Source: Scolanthus callimorphus
Lineage: Eukaryota; Cnidaria; Anthozoa; Actiniaria; Edwardsiidae
Assembly (NCBI GenBank): GCA_033964015.1
Contig: CM066912.1
Span: 21,687,073-21,751,072 of the forward strand
Length of the DNA: 64,000 nt
Direction of reading: 5' to 3'
The first letter of the stretch is position 1. Each line of letters begins with the position of its first letter. The translations under genes and the position numbers were made by a program. Positions 32,915 to 44,676 of the stretch are shown in pieces. The notes beneath the pieces were generated by a model. It was given only the letters and a program-made list of their open reading frames with translations, did no database searches and was not told the origin of the DNA.

Positions 32915-33710
32915 ACAATTTTCCAGTTCTTTCTTTGAATTTACGTGGGATATGAGAGATCATAAGAAGCGCATTAAAATGTTCAATTGGTTTGATAAGC
33001 ATGGCTCGGATTCTGGGATTACTTTTATCCAGGAATCTCATAGCTCGACTGATACAGAGGAGAAGTGGTCTAAACAATTCGGCGGCCAGGTCTTATGGTC
33101 ACATGGGAACACTAACAGTCGTGGGGTTGCTATATTGTTTGGAAAAAAATTGGATTACAGAATAGCGTCAAAAATTGTTGATATACATGGCCGATACGTA
33201 ATTTGTTTTTGTATATTCAAGGATCACCCTTTTTGCTAATTAATTCTTATGCACCAAATTATGAAAGCGAACAAGTCGCTTTATTTAAACAAATATTTCA
33301 TCAATTACTTCAAATTGATTATCCAGTTGAGTCGTCGATTATCGATTATTAATTTTGTTTTTGATAGCGATTTAGATGCGTCGGGCTCATCTCCTCAATT
33401 AAAATTAAAATCAATTGAAACAATTTCGGCAATTATGCTAGATCTCGACTATGTGATATTTGGAGACTAAGGAATCCTGATCTGAAACGTTGCACATGGA
33501 GAGGAACTGGCCAAGGACGCAGAGTAATTCAACGAAGATTAGATTTCTTTTTGATATCGGACAATTTACAATCGGACGTTAGTGGAATCGATATAACTCA
33601 GCGCCTTCGACTGACCATTCAGCGATTTCACTCCATCTGAAATCTGTTCCTTACCAAAAACACGGACCTTCATTTTGGAAGTTTAATAACTCACTCGTGA
33701 ATGATTCCGT
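32915..33710 (+). pseudogene. LINE ORF2 endonuclease domain, frameshifted
   Basis: Starts near 32920 with PVLSLNLRGI, then shifts into 32952-33239 (KMFNWFDKHGSDSGITFIQE, with the metal-binding Glu, and HGNTNSRGVAILF), then LINSYAPNYESEQ near 33240-33280 in another frame. Later come CTWRG near 33495 and a DHSAI-type end near 33615. This is the APE-type endonuclease of L1/Tx1 LINEs that nicks target DNA. At least three frame changes or stops are visible. Confidence 0.75.
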
Positions 33711-36284
33711 TTACATATGAAAGAACTTTCGAAGTTAATAGAAGAATGTAAAATTGATTTCAATAGAAACTCTGTTAATGATCCTCAGATCTGCTGGGAG
33801 TTATTAAAATACGAAATTCGGAAATATACTCTTCGGTTTACTAAGGGCAGAGCGACAAAATTTTATATCGATTATAAGTCTATAGAGGAGGAAATAAAGG
33901 AAATTGAGGCGATAACGAATTGGGAATCGATTGATGATTTGCAGTTAGAGCATGAGCGATTAATTAATAAATTAGAAATTTTTAGTAATTATGTTACGGA
34001 TGGTCTGATTATTAGGTCCCGTGCCTCTTACTATGAGCTTGGTGAGAAAATAATCGATATTTTTTATCTCTTGAAAAAAGAAATAAGACTAAGACTCATA
34101 TTAAGCAAATAAAGATCCCCGATCGGTTAATTACGAACCCCAAAACTATTTTGAATCATATACGCCAGTTTTATGATAACCTATATGCGTCAAAATCATC
34201 AAGAACAGAAGCCGAATGTCTTGCTTATTTGGAAAGCCTCAATACACCGCAGCTGAGTGACAAGGAAATGAACTCATGTGAAGGGTATTTAACGATGACT
34301 GAATGCTACCAAGCTCTCCAGAAAATGGGAAATTCAAATCCCCGGGAATGGACGGCCTAACAAAAGAGTTCTATTGTGCGTTTTGGAGTCAACTTGGATC
34401 GGATTTAGTTAATTGTTTAAATAATTGTTTTGATAAAGGATGTTTAACGACTTCTCAGAAACAAGCAGTGATTACATTGGTTGAAAAGCCCGATAAAGAC
34501 AATCGTTTTCTAGATAATTGGCGTCCCATAAGTCTGATTAATGTCGATTCAAAGATTTGTAGCAAGGCGCTGAGCTCCCGTTTAGTCGGAATTTTACCAA
34601 TAATTATTCACGAAGATCAGAGCGCATTTGTTAAAGGTAGAAACATTGAGGAACCCATTCGTATAATCGATGATTTGATGTACTACGTTCAAGATAAAAA
34701 AATTAAATCTCTCCTTTTCGCAGCAGACTTTGAAAAGGCTTTTGATAGTCTGGAGCATTCTTTTATTTTCGCTGTATTACAAGTGTTTGGCTTTGGTGCC
34801 TCCTTTATACAATGGATAAGAGTGATCCTTAGGACAATCAGAGCTGTGTTCTAAACAATGGCCATGCTGCCGATTTGTTTGACATAACCAGAGGTTCAAA
34901 GCAAGGTGACCCAATTTCACCTCTTTTTTATATTAGTTTTTGAAATACTGGCAATTAGTGTCCGCTCTAATAAAAGAATCGAAGGTATAAAAATAGGAAA
35001 GAATGAGAAAAAAATTACAGTTTTTGCAGATGATGCTACCTTTTGTCTGGCAAATTTACAATCCTTAGATGAAACTTTGTTGGAGTTGGATACTTTCTAT
35101 GAATATTCTTCACTTAAATTAAATTTTTCCAAATCGGAAATAGGTTGGCTTTACGGCCGCGAGTTGTCCAAGGTTAGGAGAGTAGACATGAAATGGATCG
35201 ACTTTCAGCGTAATGGAGTCAAAATATTAGGAGTTCATTTCTCTTACAATTTAGACTTTTGGCATAAGAATAATTTAGAACGTAATATGGAAAAATTCAA
35301 AGCAGTCCTGTCGATTTGGAGTACTCGTAATCTAACGCTCTACGGAAAATTCAAATTCTCAAAAGCTTAGCTTTGTCTAAGTTGTCATACGTTTGCTCAA
35401 AAGTAGTAGTTTCTCAAGCTTGTATTAAGTTAGTCCAATCTGAGATAAATTTATTTATTTGGAATGGGCGGAAGCCTAAAATAAAGCATGCTTCGTTAAT
35501 TGCAGACTACGATAAGGGAGGGTTGAAAGCCCCGGATTTTGAAAGTATAGTTAAAGCACGACTGGTTATGTGGGCTAAAAAGCTACTATCTCCAGAGGAA
35601 AAATTATGGAAAATAATTCCGGGCTTCTATTTGAAATCAATAGGTGGAGCTAAATGTATTGGAAAAAATTTTGATGTTACGGTGGTGCCTTCAACCCTCC
35701 CCCCTTTTTATAGGAAATTACTAGAATCATGGGCTGAAATTAGTGAAAGTTCAGTTAATTTAGAAAATGATTTAGATTCTATTTTGGGTCAGCCTCTGTG
35801 GAATAACAAATACATTAAGGCTTCATTGATTTCAAGATAATACACCTTTTAAGCAATAAGGGTTTTTTAAGGGTAATTGATATCTGTGATAGAGAGTCTG
35901 GGGTATTTTGTCAAGTGCGTCAATTTTAAAGCTAGGACTTCCGTTATTTGTAACACTTAATTGGGCCAACTTAATTCACTGCATTCCACGTACGTGGCGG
36001 GAGAATTTAAAAACTTTGTCTCCTGAAATGATAGAATTTTTTACAACGTGTAGTACTGAGTTACATCTGGGAGATAAATGTTTTTTTATGGAGGATTTAA
36101 ATACAAAGATTATTTACAATTGGTATATTTATCGAAAATATACTCCTCCTACTGCTCAGGCTAATATTGAGCGTAGACTCCAATGTCCTGTTCGGTGGGA
36201 AGATGTGTATACGTTAGTTTATACAACTACAATCGATGCATATCTTCGTAACTTTCAATTTAAAATGTTGAATAATATACTTTA
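33711..36284 (+). pseudogene. LINE ORF2 reverse transcriptase and downstream region, frameshifted
   Basis: A linker with heptad-like charged helices (33717-34112) leads to the RT core. Motifs: PGMDGLTKEFY at about 34340, NWRPISLINVDSKI at about 34518, AADFEKAFDSLEH near 34725 (first catalytic Asp), GSKQGDPISPLFYI near 34890, and the active-site FADD at about 35024-35035. Thumb and C-terminal parts continue through 35373-35840 (FIWNGRKPKIKHASL) and 35908-36284 before the MITE interrupts. Stops and frame changes occur near 34100, 34350, 34855, 34930, 35370, 35840 and 35905. Confidence 0.85.
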
Positions 36285-37333
36285 GTATATACTACACGGG
36301 AACCTCCATAGATCGCGCGTTTTGATTGGTTCGCTATCTCGGGATAATGCCACAATATTCCGAGATCGAAAGCATTATCCCGAGATTGAGAAGCCCGAGT
36401 GCAAGTGGTTTGGATATTTTTACTTTCTAAAGGAACTATCTGATTCGAAATGCAACGGAAAAATCCTTCTCAATCAGAGATCGATGATTCGTTCACGGCA
36501 CTTTTGAGAGACGAATTACATTCACAACAACATATATTAATTAAGGCAATTTTGTCGAAAACATATCTACTTTGCCGAACATTTTCATGTACCTGTAGGT
36601 TGGAAGGGACAGTAATCGTAGAAGCCAGTCATTGAGTGCAGTTTAAGAGAGAATTTCAGTTAAGCTTACCATCGACTTGTTGATTCGCTTGATCACGAGC
36701 CATCCGACATCAAACGTATTTAAAGTGGTCTCTCTTATGAACAAGGTCTTTCTCGTTGTCACAGAGTTTGAAGAGGCTAATTTCCCAAATTTCTGTTTGA
36801 ATATTCCAACGAATCTTGAATTTCTCTGCCAGCGGTTGAAAATATAATCATCCATCGGTGGTGAAATGGCGACCAAGGCAAAGTGTTTTCAGCGAAGCAA
36901 CTCTGCAGTTTCACAATCCATCCAAGGCACAAAATGCGAATTTATCCCTTGAATCCATCCTTGCAACCTTTTAATAACTTAAATCGCTTATCGTAGTCGA
37001 TATTAAGGTTTTAAAACAAGTGTTTTCTAGCGTTTTTGCTTCTCTAAAACAGCAGCAAGTTTCCACCATGTGTTCAGTAGCCGAATGCTTGTAGTGAAGT
37101 CTGACGTAATGTCACGTGCGTGACAAACGTCACGCATACAGAAGAGGCTACAAAATGTCGGCAAGTGCCACATTTAGTGTCGTTCGGATATTTTTTGGAG
37201 TGTTCCCGTGTAGTATATACTAAAACAATTATTCACCTCAGGCTCAGTGAATAGTGGCGAATAGTCCCCTCGACCTCCGGTCTCGGGGACTATTCGCCAC
37301 TATTCACTTCGCCTTCGGCGAATAATTGTTAAG
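36285..37333. mobile_element. Composite fold-back element with TA duplication inside the LINE
   Basis: A 23-bp perfect inverted repeat (TTTAGTATATACTACACGGG... at 36281-36303, inverse at 37202-37224) is followed directly by a hairpin with AACAATTATTC arms (37224-37330). TA lies at 36283-36284 and 37334-37335. Removing 36285-37333 with one TA restores the LINE frame as NNILYLNKKLY across the junction, so the whole block moved as one unit. Near its left end is GCGCGTTTTGATTGGTTCGC. Confidence 0.85.
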
Positions 37334-37335
37334 TA

Positions 37336-37756
37336 TTTGAATAAGAAATTATACCATTTTAATATGGTTTCGTCTCCCCGCTGTAGCTTTTGTCATTACC
37401 AATATGAGACTATTGACCATCTTTTTTACGAATGTACCGAATCGAAGTCCTTATATTTTGACATTAGGATATGGTGTGCGGAAGAGGCTAGATTAGTGTT
37501 ACCACCATTGACTCTTTCAAATATAATATTCGGTATTAATTGCTCCGAGTACTCCCCTATATGTAACTTTATATTATTAATTTTTAAGTATATCATATAT
37601 AAGAAGAGGGAAAGTGGAATTCCGCCTAAACTGCCACAATTTATATCGCTTTTAGCCTTTTACGAAAGGATTGAATACAACATTGCCAGGAAAAATAACA
37701 AGGAATCATTCCACTTGAAAAAGTGGGGAAATTTGACGAAAGTTGTTAGAACTTAA
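37336..37756 (+). pseudogene. LINE ORF2 C-terminus after the MITE
   Basis: YLNKKLYHFN continues the frame lost at 36284. It contains the Cys/His motif typical of L1-type ORF2 ends: C-x2-C-x8-H-x4-C in the CSFCHYQYETIDHLFYEC block (about 37383-37436). The stop is at 37754-37756, followed by a T-rich 3' UTR. Confidence 0.8.
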
Positions 37757-38017
37757 AGCACTACAATAGTAATTATTGATAATGTGCCTTTTTATCGTTT
37801 TTTTTTTTCGTCTGTTTGTTTTTGCTTGTTAGTTAGTTAGTTATTTTTTTTTCTCGTGTTTTCGATGTTTGTTGTGGTAGTACGGGGTTTTTGTAATTGT
37901 CTATTTTGTAAGAAATTGAAATAAATAAAGATGTTTAAATACAAAAAAAAAATAGTAATCCTCTAAATTTTCGTTATGCCAAATGCTATGTCGGCTGAGA
38001 AAGCAGAGTCTGAAAAT

Positions 38018-38098
38018 AGAAAATGTTACAGAGATTTGTATGACTGGGGGTATGACGCATACCCCAGTCATACAAACGCCTGTAAATTTTCACATTTT
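38018..38098. repeat. Small fold-back hairpin
   Basis: TTTGTATGACTGGGG...CCCCAGTCATACAAA centred near 38056, with weaker pairing extending outward (AAAATGTTACAG / CTGTAAATTTTCACATTTT). Arms of about 18 bp are nearly perfect. Confidence 0.75.
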
Positions 38099-38308
38099 TA
38101 ACTTTCGTTTTCTCGAAAGATATTGGATATAATGCAGCGAAATTTTGTAGTTTTACTAAAGTGGTGATGTGTGTTCTAGTAATGGTGTACATTTTAAACA
38201 AAAATCGATTTTAATTTTCGGCGGCCATTTTGTAAAAAAGTCTATTGGTTCGGGGTCAGCCTCATAATCGGGCTCTTTAGCAAAAACAAGAAAGGGTAAC
38301 AATCCTAG

Positions 38309-38416
38309 CTACTTGCCATTAAACTCTTGTCGTATTTCGTCCTCCGTCTCTTCCGTTATTGTAGATAGATTAGGTCCGGGGGGCTTGGACGGGCGGCTAT
38401 TGTGTTCACCTCCTGT
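38309..38416 (-). CDS. Host gene, 3'-terminal coding exon
   Basis: The minus strand has a strong acceptor (GTTTTATTCCTTTCAG) directly before ACAGGAGG at 38416. The exon encodes 35 residues, TGGEHNSRPSKPPGPNLSTI then an acidic tail ending QEFNGK, and stops with TAG at 38311-38309. It begins in phase 0, matching the phase-0 end of the exon at 39021-38906 across a 489-bp intron. The composition (Pro/Ser linker, then Glu/Asp-rich end) suggests a cytoplasmic or disordered C-terminal tail. Gene family not recognised. Confidence 0.6.
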   Translation of the reverse strand, partial: TGGEHNSRPSKPPGPNLSTITEETEDEIRQEFNGK

Positions 38417-38704
38417 CTGAAAGGAATAAAACAAAATAGGCCCCATCACTAGAGATGATTGAGATATCCCGAGCTAATTTTAGGTCGGATGTCTATTGAA
38501 TCAAGAGAGCAGAAGCGGAAGATAAGTGATTAATCAGAAAAGGCAGAATGTGATATGACATATAAAATTCCGGCCGTTTTCCCGTCTGTACGAGCCTGGA
38601 ACAACTCACGTCGTTACATCATAAAAGTTTATACTGTTTAGTAGAACGAATCATGATGAAACGAGAGCTGAAAACATAAAAAGCTGGGCTAATTAGAACA
38701 AAAT

Positions 38705-38850
38705 CAGTATCCTGCTTGCAGATTGCTGGGTGTTTTTACCGCGGAAAACTCGATCAATTGGCTTATCGGGCAGCATGAAATCCCTCCCCGCTCTTTTGAA
38801 ATTTCAAGATGGCGACCGATAAGCGAACGGACTGGGTTTTGCGCGCAGCC
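38705..38850. repeat. Diverged hairpin-family copy inside the intron
   Basis: CTGCTTGCAG...GGGTGTTTTTACCGCGGAAAAC matches the left arm of the hairpin at 50085-50237, and the right part GATGGCGACCGATAAGCGAACGGAC matches its right arm. Inverted-repeat structure is weakened. Confidence 0.65.
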
Positions 38851-38905
38851 AGTTTTTTCCTCCGCTCTTTCTGAACTCGCTGTTCGAGCCCACTGTTTTT
38901 CCTAC

Positions 38906-39021
38906 CTGTGCAAGGTGTTCGTCCTCATCCGATTCTTTCTCATATTTAGCTTTATTTGTCGAAGTCAAGGAATCATCCTTTTCTTTTTCAAAGAAGCGAT
39001 CGTCTGGTTCGTCAGCACGCA
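38906..39021 (-). CDS. Host gene, internal exon (acidic)
   Basis: 116 bp between a good acceptor (TTCCAACTATTTTCAG) and a donor CAG|GTAGGA. Only one of the three frames is open. It encodes RADEPDDRFFEKEKDDSLTS and a further Lys/Glu/Asp-rich 18 residues ending EDEHLAQ. It starts with two bases of a split codon and ends on a codon boundary, joining in phase to the 38416-38309 exon. The protein segment is highly charged and likely disordered. Family not recognised. Confidence 0.6.
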
Positions 39022-39708
39022 CTGAAAATAGTTGGAAACATTTTAACTGCAATTAGCTATAGGTACCAAAAAGTAAGGCAAAAACATTCTAAAGCCATAA
39101 AACTCATTTTGGCAACAAATCGAAGGCAGTTTAGGGTGGGGGGAGGGGACATGACTTTTTCTTATATGTAAGGGGGGTCGTGAAGTATTAAGAAGAGAGC
39201 AAGGGAGACCTTCAAATCATAATATCATAGCTCTCACTGACAAAAAAATATGAATCTCCAGCCTGGAAGTCTGGAATTTAACATTTTCCCTGGTATCATG
39301 CCCCCAGGCCTACCTAGGGCCATTCTATTCCTGCATCTTTTATTGTCAGTATTGCTCTAAGCTAATTAAGTTAATTAACAGATTTCAGATGACCGTCGTT
39401 AAAGTAAACGCAACTGTGCAATCACTAGCCAACCAGAAACAAAAGTAATTACAACTTACTGTGAATGGTTTCAAGCCCAGCCAACCAGGATCCGAATCAG
39501 TAGTAATTCCTTGCTTGTAATTAGTTCGCAATTTGATTGGTTGATAGAAATATTGTCTTTACGTAGTTGCCCTTTACTCCTCAACTTCCCTCTTCGATGT
39601 TATAAATAATACCCGGTCCCTAGATGGTCTGCACGTAATCCCAATCAGAATGCTGGGTGAATACAATACTAATAATGACAGCTTATTGAAATTGGGTGCT
39701 TCACCAAC

Positions 39709-39761
39709 CTGTCAGCAAAGCTATCAGCAACAATAAGGCCAGAATTATCCTCATCTTTTAC
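39709..39761 (-). CDS. Possible short upstream exon of the same gene
   Basis: Minus-strand acceptor TGTTTTAAACAG before 39761 and donor AG|GTTGGT after 39709 bound 53 bp, open only as VKDEDNSGLIVADSFAD. The style matches the acidic exon downstream. Its phase does not join directly to 39021 (that join would give a stop), so another exon would have to lie between, or this belongs elsewhere. The donor is weak. Confidence 0.35.
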
Positions 39762-40371
39762 CTGTTTAAAACAGAAACATTTCTGTTAACTTAATGTATA
39801 TTCTCCTTGTTTTGTACCGCACATCTCTTCGTGTGTGCTATGTGTTCAAAAGCTGCGCGCTTGTCAAACTCGGTCTCCGTCGCTGTTTTGATTCGCAATA
39901 GCGCTGCGCACAGATTCTAAAATTAGATCACGAGAATAAGAGAAAAAATACCATTCAGAAGGATCGCGCTCGAAATATGAGCCACTCAGCGCCAAGGCAT
40001 AGCTGTCAAAACAATTGCCATAAAACCTAGGAGGTTGTCTAAATCCAGTACATTCAACGGTTATTAAACGTTTTTCAGCTTGTAGGGGATTGAAAAGTGA
40101 GCACATTTTGGATGCTGTTTCTATGACAACTTGACATGTGACCTTTGAACTCGTAGGTAACGATTTTTTTAAATGTTCCTGCCGATAGGGAAAAGCTTAA
40201 ATCTTGGAGATGTTTAAATGCCAAGTGACTAAAGTCTTGGTATATATTGTTGATCTTATTGGAAAAGTTTACTTCTTCAATGGGAATCCTATTCTAGGAC
40301 AATGTGAAATTTGATACTCTTCCATATCTTCTTAACCATATATGTTGTTCACACCATTTCAAATTAGACCA

Positions 40372-40641
40372 GGGGCTCATAAGTAGGGGCGTTCCCCTGA
40401 TATTGATAAGGCATTTTGACAGACCTAGTTATTTTTAGATTGGTATTTTCCTTTCTTGCTATGCCACTGCGGTCACAGCAAAGATCAACGAGAAATCAGT
40501 GCTTGGCCGTGCATATCTTACAAATGACAGTCGTTTGTAAAGCTAAAATGAATTTGATACAAAGACAAAAGCTGTAAAACCAAAATGCCTTATCAATAGG
40601 GCAATCCTAGAGAGGGATGCCCCTATTTATGAGCCCCTGAT
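40372..40641. repeat. Fold-back element
   Basis: CAGGGGCTCATAAGTAGGGGCG at 40372 pairs with GGGATGCCCCTATTTATGAGCCCCTG ending near 40641; inner arms ATTGATAAGGCATTTTG / CAAAATGCCTTATCAAT also pair. Confidence 0.75.
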
Positions 40642-40649
40642 TAGACTTA

Positions 40650-41080
40650 ATAATAATAATAATAATAACAATAATAATAAAATAAACTTTATTTATCCAC
40701 GGTAATCTCATCAGGTGTATATACATATAAAAACAAAACAAAACACTTATTATAATAATACCATACTAATGCTAATGCTAAAAATACAAAAATATCCTAT
40801 GCTTTCCATGAGAGACGTGCATATATCTAACCTAAATAACCTTACAAACACCAAGACAAGTATTATTTAATTTTCCACTAATTTATTTGTTGTCTCTTAT
40901 GCATTTTCCATGTCCGCAGGGGCAATTCATAAAATTCCGTTAAAATGCGGTTCAAAGGTCACATTCCAGGTTGTCATGAAAACGGTACTCAAACTTTATT
41001 AAGTCCTTCGTGCTCTGTAACCTAAAATAAGATTCGTAAAGAAGTGAGCAAATGCATTAAATTTAGACCACCCCCTGCGT
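40650..41080 (-). mobile_element. Possible LINE 3' tail
   Basis: AATAATAATAATAATAACAATAATAATAAAATAAACTTTATTTATCC reads on the minus strand as a 3' UTR ending in an ATT microsatellite, like the one at 3328. Only the UTR-like part is seen. Confidence 0.4.
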
Positions 41081-41439
41081 TTTTCCTGCAGGAGTACATA
41101 CAAGCTCTGCTATAATGAGTGGAACTACCAGTTTACCAATTCATTTTGTATCGTTCTTTTGAGAGAAAACTGAGAAAATGGGAGAAACTTATATTTGTTT
41201 GTCTGAGATTTTAACTAGTGCATGTGACGTCATTCTGTGCGCAGCGCTATTTATTGCGGCTGCAAACATTAAGAACACCTTAACGGATTTCTAGAAAGAA
41301 TAGACCGCGTCGTGGAAAACAAAGGAACCACAAACACAAATGAACACCTGTGTAACAATGTAGGAACAAAAGACCAGAAATGATGGAGAACAATGAAACC
41401 GCAAAGTTTACACCTGTGTAAACAATCTTTATTATTTTT
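41081..41439. other. Unassigned
   Basis: No gene or repeat recognised. Confidence 0.25.
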
Positions 41440-42105
41440 TATTGGATGAAGAAGGGGGCAGATGCAAGCTACGACAAGAACACGCAGGATTCCTCCAAGG
41501 ACGACGTACCACCGAGCAGATATCTGTCATTGCTAAATGGAGGAATGCTCACGACTTATTTATTTACTGTATACAAATAGCGAGACCAACTGTCTTTAAG
41601 TAGCATTTAATTCGTTGCATAGCTGGAACAGCCTTTTGGAAATCATGAAGCTGTATCGCATACCAAGGAAGATCATCAGGATACACAAACTCCTTTACAA
41701 GGATTGCGAATGTGAAAATCTCTATGGAGGCCAAGCATTTTAGTGGTTTCAAGTAAAGACTGGTGTCAAAAAAGCTGTGTAATATTCATTCTTGTCATCG
41801 ATTGGAGGATGCGCGAAGCATTTAGTCAAGCCAACACTGGAAGCAGATGGAAACTTATCAGCCAACTAGAGGACCAAGACTTTGCGGACAACATCGCACT
41901 TATTTCGACCAACCAAAGAAAAATGAAAAAGAAGACGTATACGTTATGTGAGATATCCCGGATAGTAGGACTTAACATCAACGAATCGAAAACTGGAGTA
42001 CTGAAAGTGAACTGCAAGAATCCAGTGCCAAATACAGTGCCACGTTCCAAACTGGCCAATATTTCCAAGAAACCAGCGACCTCACCCACCTGAGCATGTG
42101 TAAGT
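41440..42105 (+). pseudogene. RTE-type reverse transcriptase fragment, active site altered
   Basis: Plus-strand blocks in several frames: RRTTEQI near 41505-41525, IMKLYRIPRKIIRIHKLLYK at about 41646-41705, VIDWRMRE near 41795, then KLISQLEDQDFADNIALIS at 41848-41905. The active-site motif reads FADN (41881-41892), with Asn where the second catalytic Asp belongs. After that come VGLNINESKTGVL and similar RTE-type residues. Both ends are missing and frames are broken. Confidence 0.7.
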
Positions 42106-42850
42106 ACTGATAGAGATGGAGATATAGACATGGAAGGCAGGCTTAGCATGCAAGGCCAAGGCAGCTTTCAGGAAGTTTAGAAGGGTAGCTCCAAACAATA
42201 CAGCAAGACAACCAAATCATATTTCTGAGCCCCCACTTAGCAAAAGGCAAAAAATTGGAAGCCACCCTGCATATGAAATGAACATTCTATTCCTCTTTCG
42301 CTTGGGCGCGCATTTGAACAATATTTCTTTGTTTTGGATGCTTCCATATTCATTTTTCCATCACTTGACTGGCAAATTGGTTTAAATATATAACCAAGCC
42401 TTAATCCGCTTTAGTTACATAGTATTTCCCTTACCACCCGAAATTATTGTCCCCGGGTGGCTTATATTCGGTCCCTGATATACTACTGCAGAAAACACTG
42501 AAAACTATTTGAAAATATTTGCAGTGTAATAGTTGAAATAACTCAGTATCTGGATGAATCAAGTAGAGAAGGTGTTATACTGTATTTTGTATTTATTTTT
42601 GATGGAGTCAAAGTCTCCGAAATGTCTTCTCCGCAACGGCCATGGAATTGCCATATTGGGCTAAATTCTTTGTGAACACCAGGTTTCCGCGGAGGACTAT
42701 CTAGTAACTATCGCGCGACAAAATACCCCTTTATTTGTTTAATTAGGCATTTCGAAACACGCACGTCATAACTTTCCTCTGCCGTCAATTGAATCAGGAC
42801 AAAAAATATATATATATATATATATTTCATTTCTTTGTGAGAAAAAGATA
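42106..42850. other. Unassigned
   Basis: Nothing recognised except a TA microsatellite near 42809-42826. Confidence 0.3.
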
Positions 42851-44676
42851 ACTAGACATAGACATAGACATAGATAATCTTTATTGTGACAGTACAACCC
42901 TAGGGCGCATGTGCCGTATATTACAATAAAGTGTTTAAAATGTTAATAATAATAATAAATATCATGTAATTAAATGGAAAAGAAAGGCGATGTCATTACA
43001 TATTATATTCTCTGAGTATCTGTTCTCTTTTCTTCATACTTTCCCATATGAATTTTGCAATTTTTCTTTGAACATTTCCATTTTGCTTTAGTTTCATGAT
43101 TTTCAAGAAAGCGGTTGTGGGTGGTACGTCCTTAAGTGTGACCTTTGTGTGCCTTTCAAGATATTCGTACAACGTCGTTCTGCTTCTTTCATAACCAGTA
43201 CATTTTGAAAGGAAATGTTATTCGTCCTCTACCCCTGCTTTGCAAATTTGGCATATTCTTTCAATGGGTGCTTGGTAGGGTCTTGCATACCGTCCCGTTT
43301 CGATCGCAAGGGTATGATTGCTCAATCGTAGTTTTGTCAGGGCGATCCTATGTTGCACATTAGTAACGTTTGTTAAATAATTTTCGTAGTCGTAAGAGAG
43401 CTTAATTTTTCGGAGGGTTCTTAGTTTATTTCCCTGTCGCGCATCTTTTCTAGTATCGTTCTGCAAAGAGCTCAACCATGTTTGCCGCTCTATGTCGCAC
43501 AACCTTTGCCTAATGTTTCGAATGGGTCCTTCTCCAGTCAGCCATACGTTACCCAAGCCCGATATATCTAAAATGTTCTTTAGTTTTCTGTGCCAAAATT
43601 CCTTATTATTACTTTCTAGCGTGTCGAAAAAAGATTTGCACGATAGGGTATTTTGTCTGTCGTGATCGATTAGTTTTTGCCAGAACTTAATTGTCCTGCA
43701 TCTGGCTTGCATCCTCATAGGGGAACGCCCTACCTCCGACCTGCATGCTAGGGAAGTGCAATATCTGTTTACACCCAGTAGCCATTTAATAAATTTGCAA
43801 TGGACAATTTCGATGGGGTCTCTTTCCATTTTTCCTTTCGAATCTACTCCCCAGACTTCGCTTCCATACAATAGAATAGGGGCAATCAATGAGTCAAGCA
43901 GTCGTAACGTTAGTTCTGGGTTATGTCTAAAGTGGTCGCCCATCCCTTTTCGTAGTTTGTATGGTGTTTTTAGTGCCACTTTCTTTATTTCATCTTTGGC
44001 TAGGGAAAAATTCCCATATGCAGTGAAATGGAGACCTAAATATTTATATTTTCGAACATTTTCTAGTTTCGTTTCTTTATAATGAAATATATATTTGTTC
44101 ATTGTTCTACCGCTGTTATTAAAAATCATAATTTTGTTTTTTTCAAAGTTGACCGATAACTGGGCGTGATCGCAATATTTGCCTAGGCAGTCAAGATAAT
44201 CTTGCAGTCCTCTTTCGGATGTTGATAGAATGACTAAGTCGTCTGCGTAGAGTAGACAGCTTAAAGGCTTTGAACTTAGGGTTACGTATGTTTGTTTATG
44301 GTACCAAGTTTATCTGGGAGATCGCTTAAGTATAGATAGGGTTGGCGAAATCATGCATCCCTGTTTAACGCCGTTGTTACATTTGAAGGCTGGTGTTAGT
44401 AAATTTCCTACTTTCAGTGATGATTTGTCATTTAAGTACATGGATCTAATAGTATCAAAGAAATGCGCTGTCACTCCTACTGCCCTGAGTTTTTCAAAGA
44501 GTAATCTTCTGGGTATGGAATCAAAAGCTTTGCTGAAGTCCACAAAGCATGCAAACAGGTGATTTGCCTTTTTGTTTGGTTTTGTTTTGACACATTTTTC
44601 AATTAGAGATTTTAGGATGAAAATACTGTCCGTCGTTCCTTGTCCTTTTCTGAAACCTTGTTGTTCTGGCTTTAGT

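Larger units (their letters stand above)
31598..37964 (+). mobile_element. Full-length Tx1/L1-type LINE with 12-bp target-site duplication
   Basis: TAGTAATCCTCT at 31598-31609 is repeated exactly at 37953-37964. Between them are a 5' UTR (GTGGGAGACTGGGGAG...), ORF1, ORF2 and a 3' UTR ending AAATAAATAAAG...ACAAAAAAAAAA, as expected of target-primed reverse transcription. A TA-flanked composite MITE (36285-37333) sits in ORF2. Confidence 0.9.
39022..40650. other. Presumed intronic or upstream DNA of the 38309-39021 gene
   Basis: Apart from the candidate exon at 39709-39761, no supported exon. AGGGGCTCATAAGTAGGGGCGTTCCCCTGATATTGATAAGGCATTTTG at about 40372-40420 and its inverse at 40584-40640 (CAAAATGCCTTATCAATAGG...GGGGCATCCCTA-like end) form a fold-back of roughly 265 bp. 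Confidence 0.4.

Noticed and set aside
39440..39520. Extra exon joining 39709-39761 to 39021-38906 (QGITTDSDPGWLGLKPFT with GTAAGT donor)
   Set aside because: The donor is good, but the acceptor is weak and the phases do not fit either neighbour.
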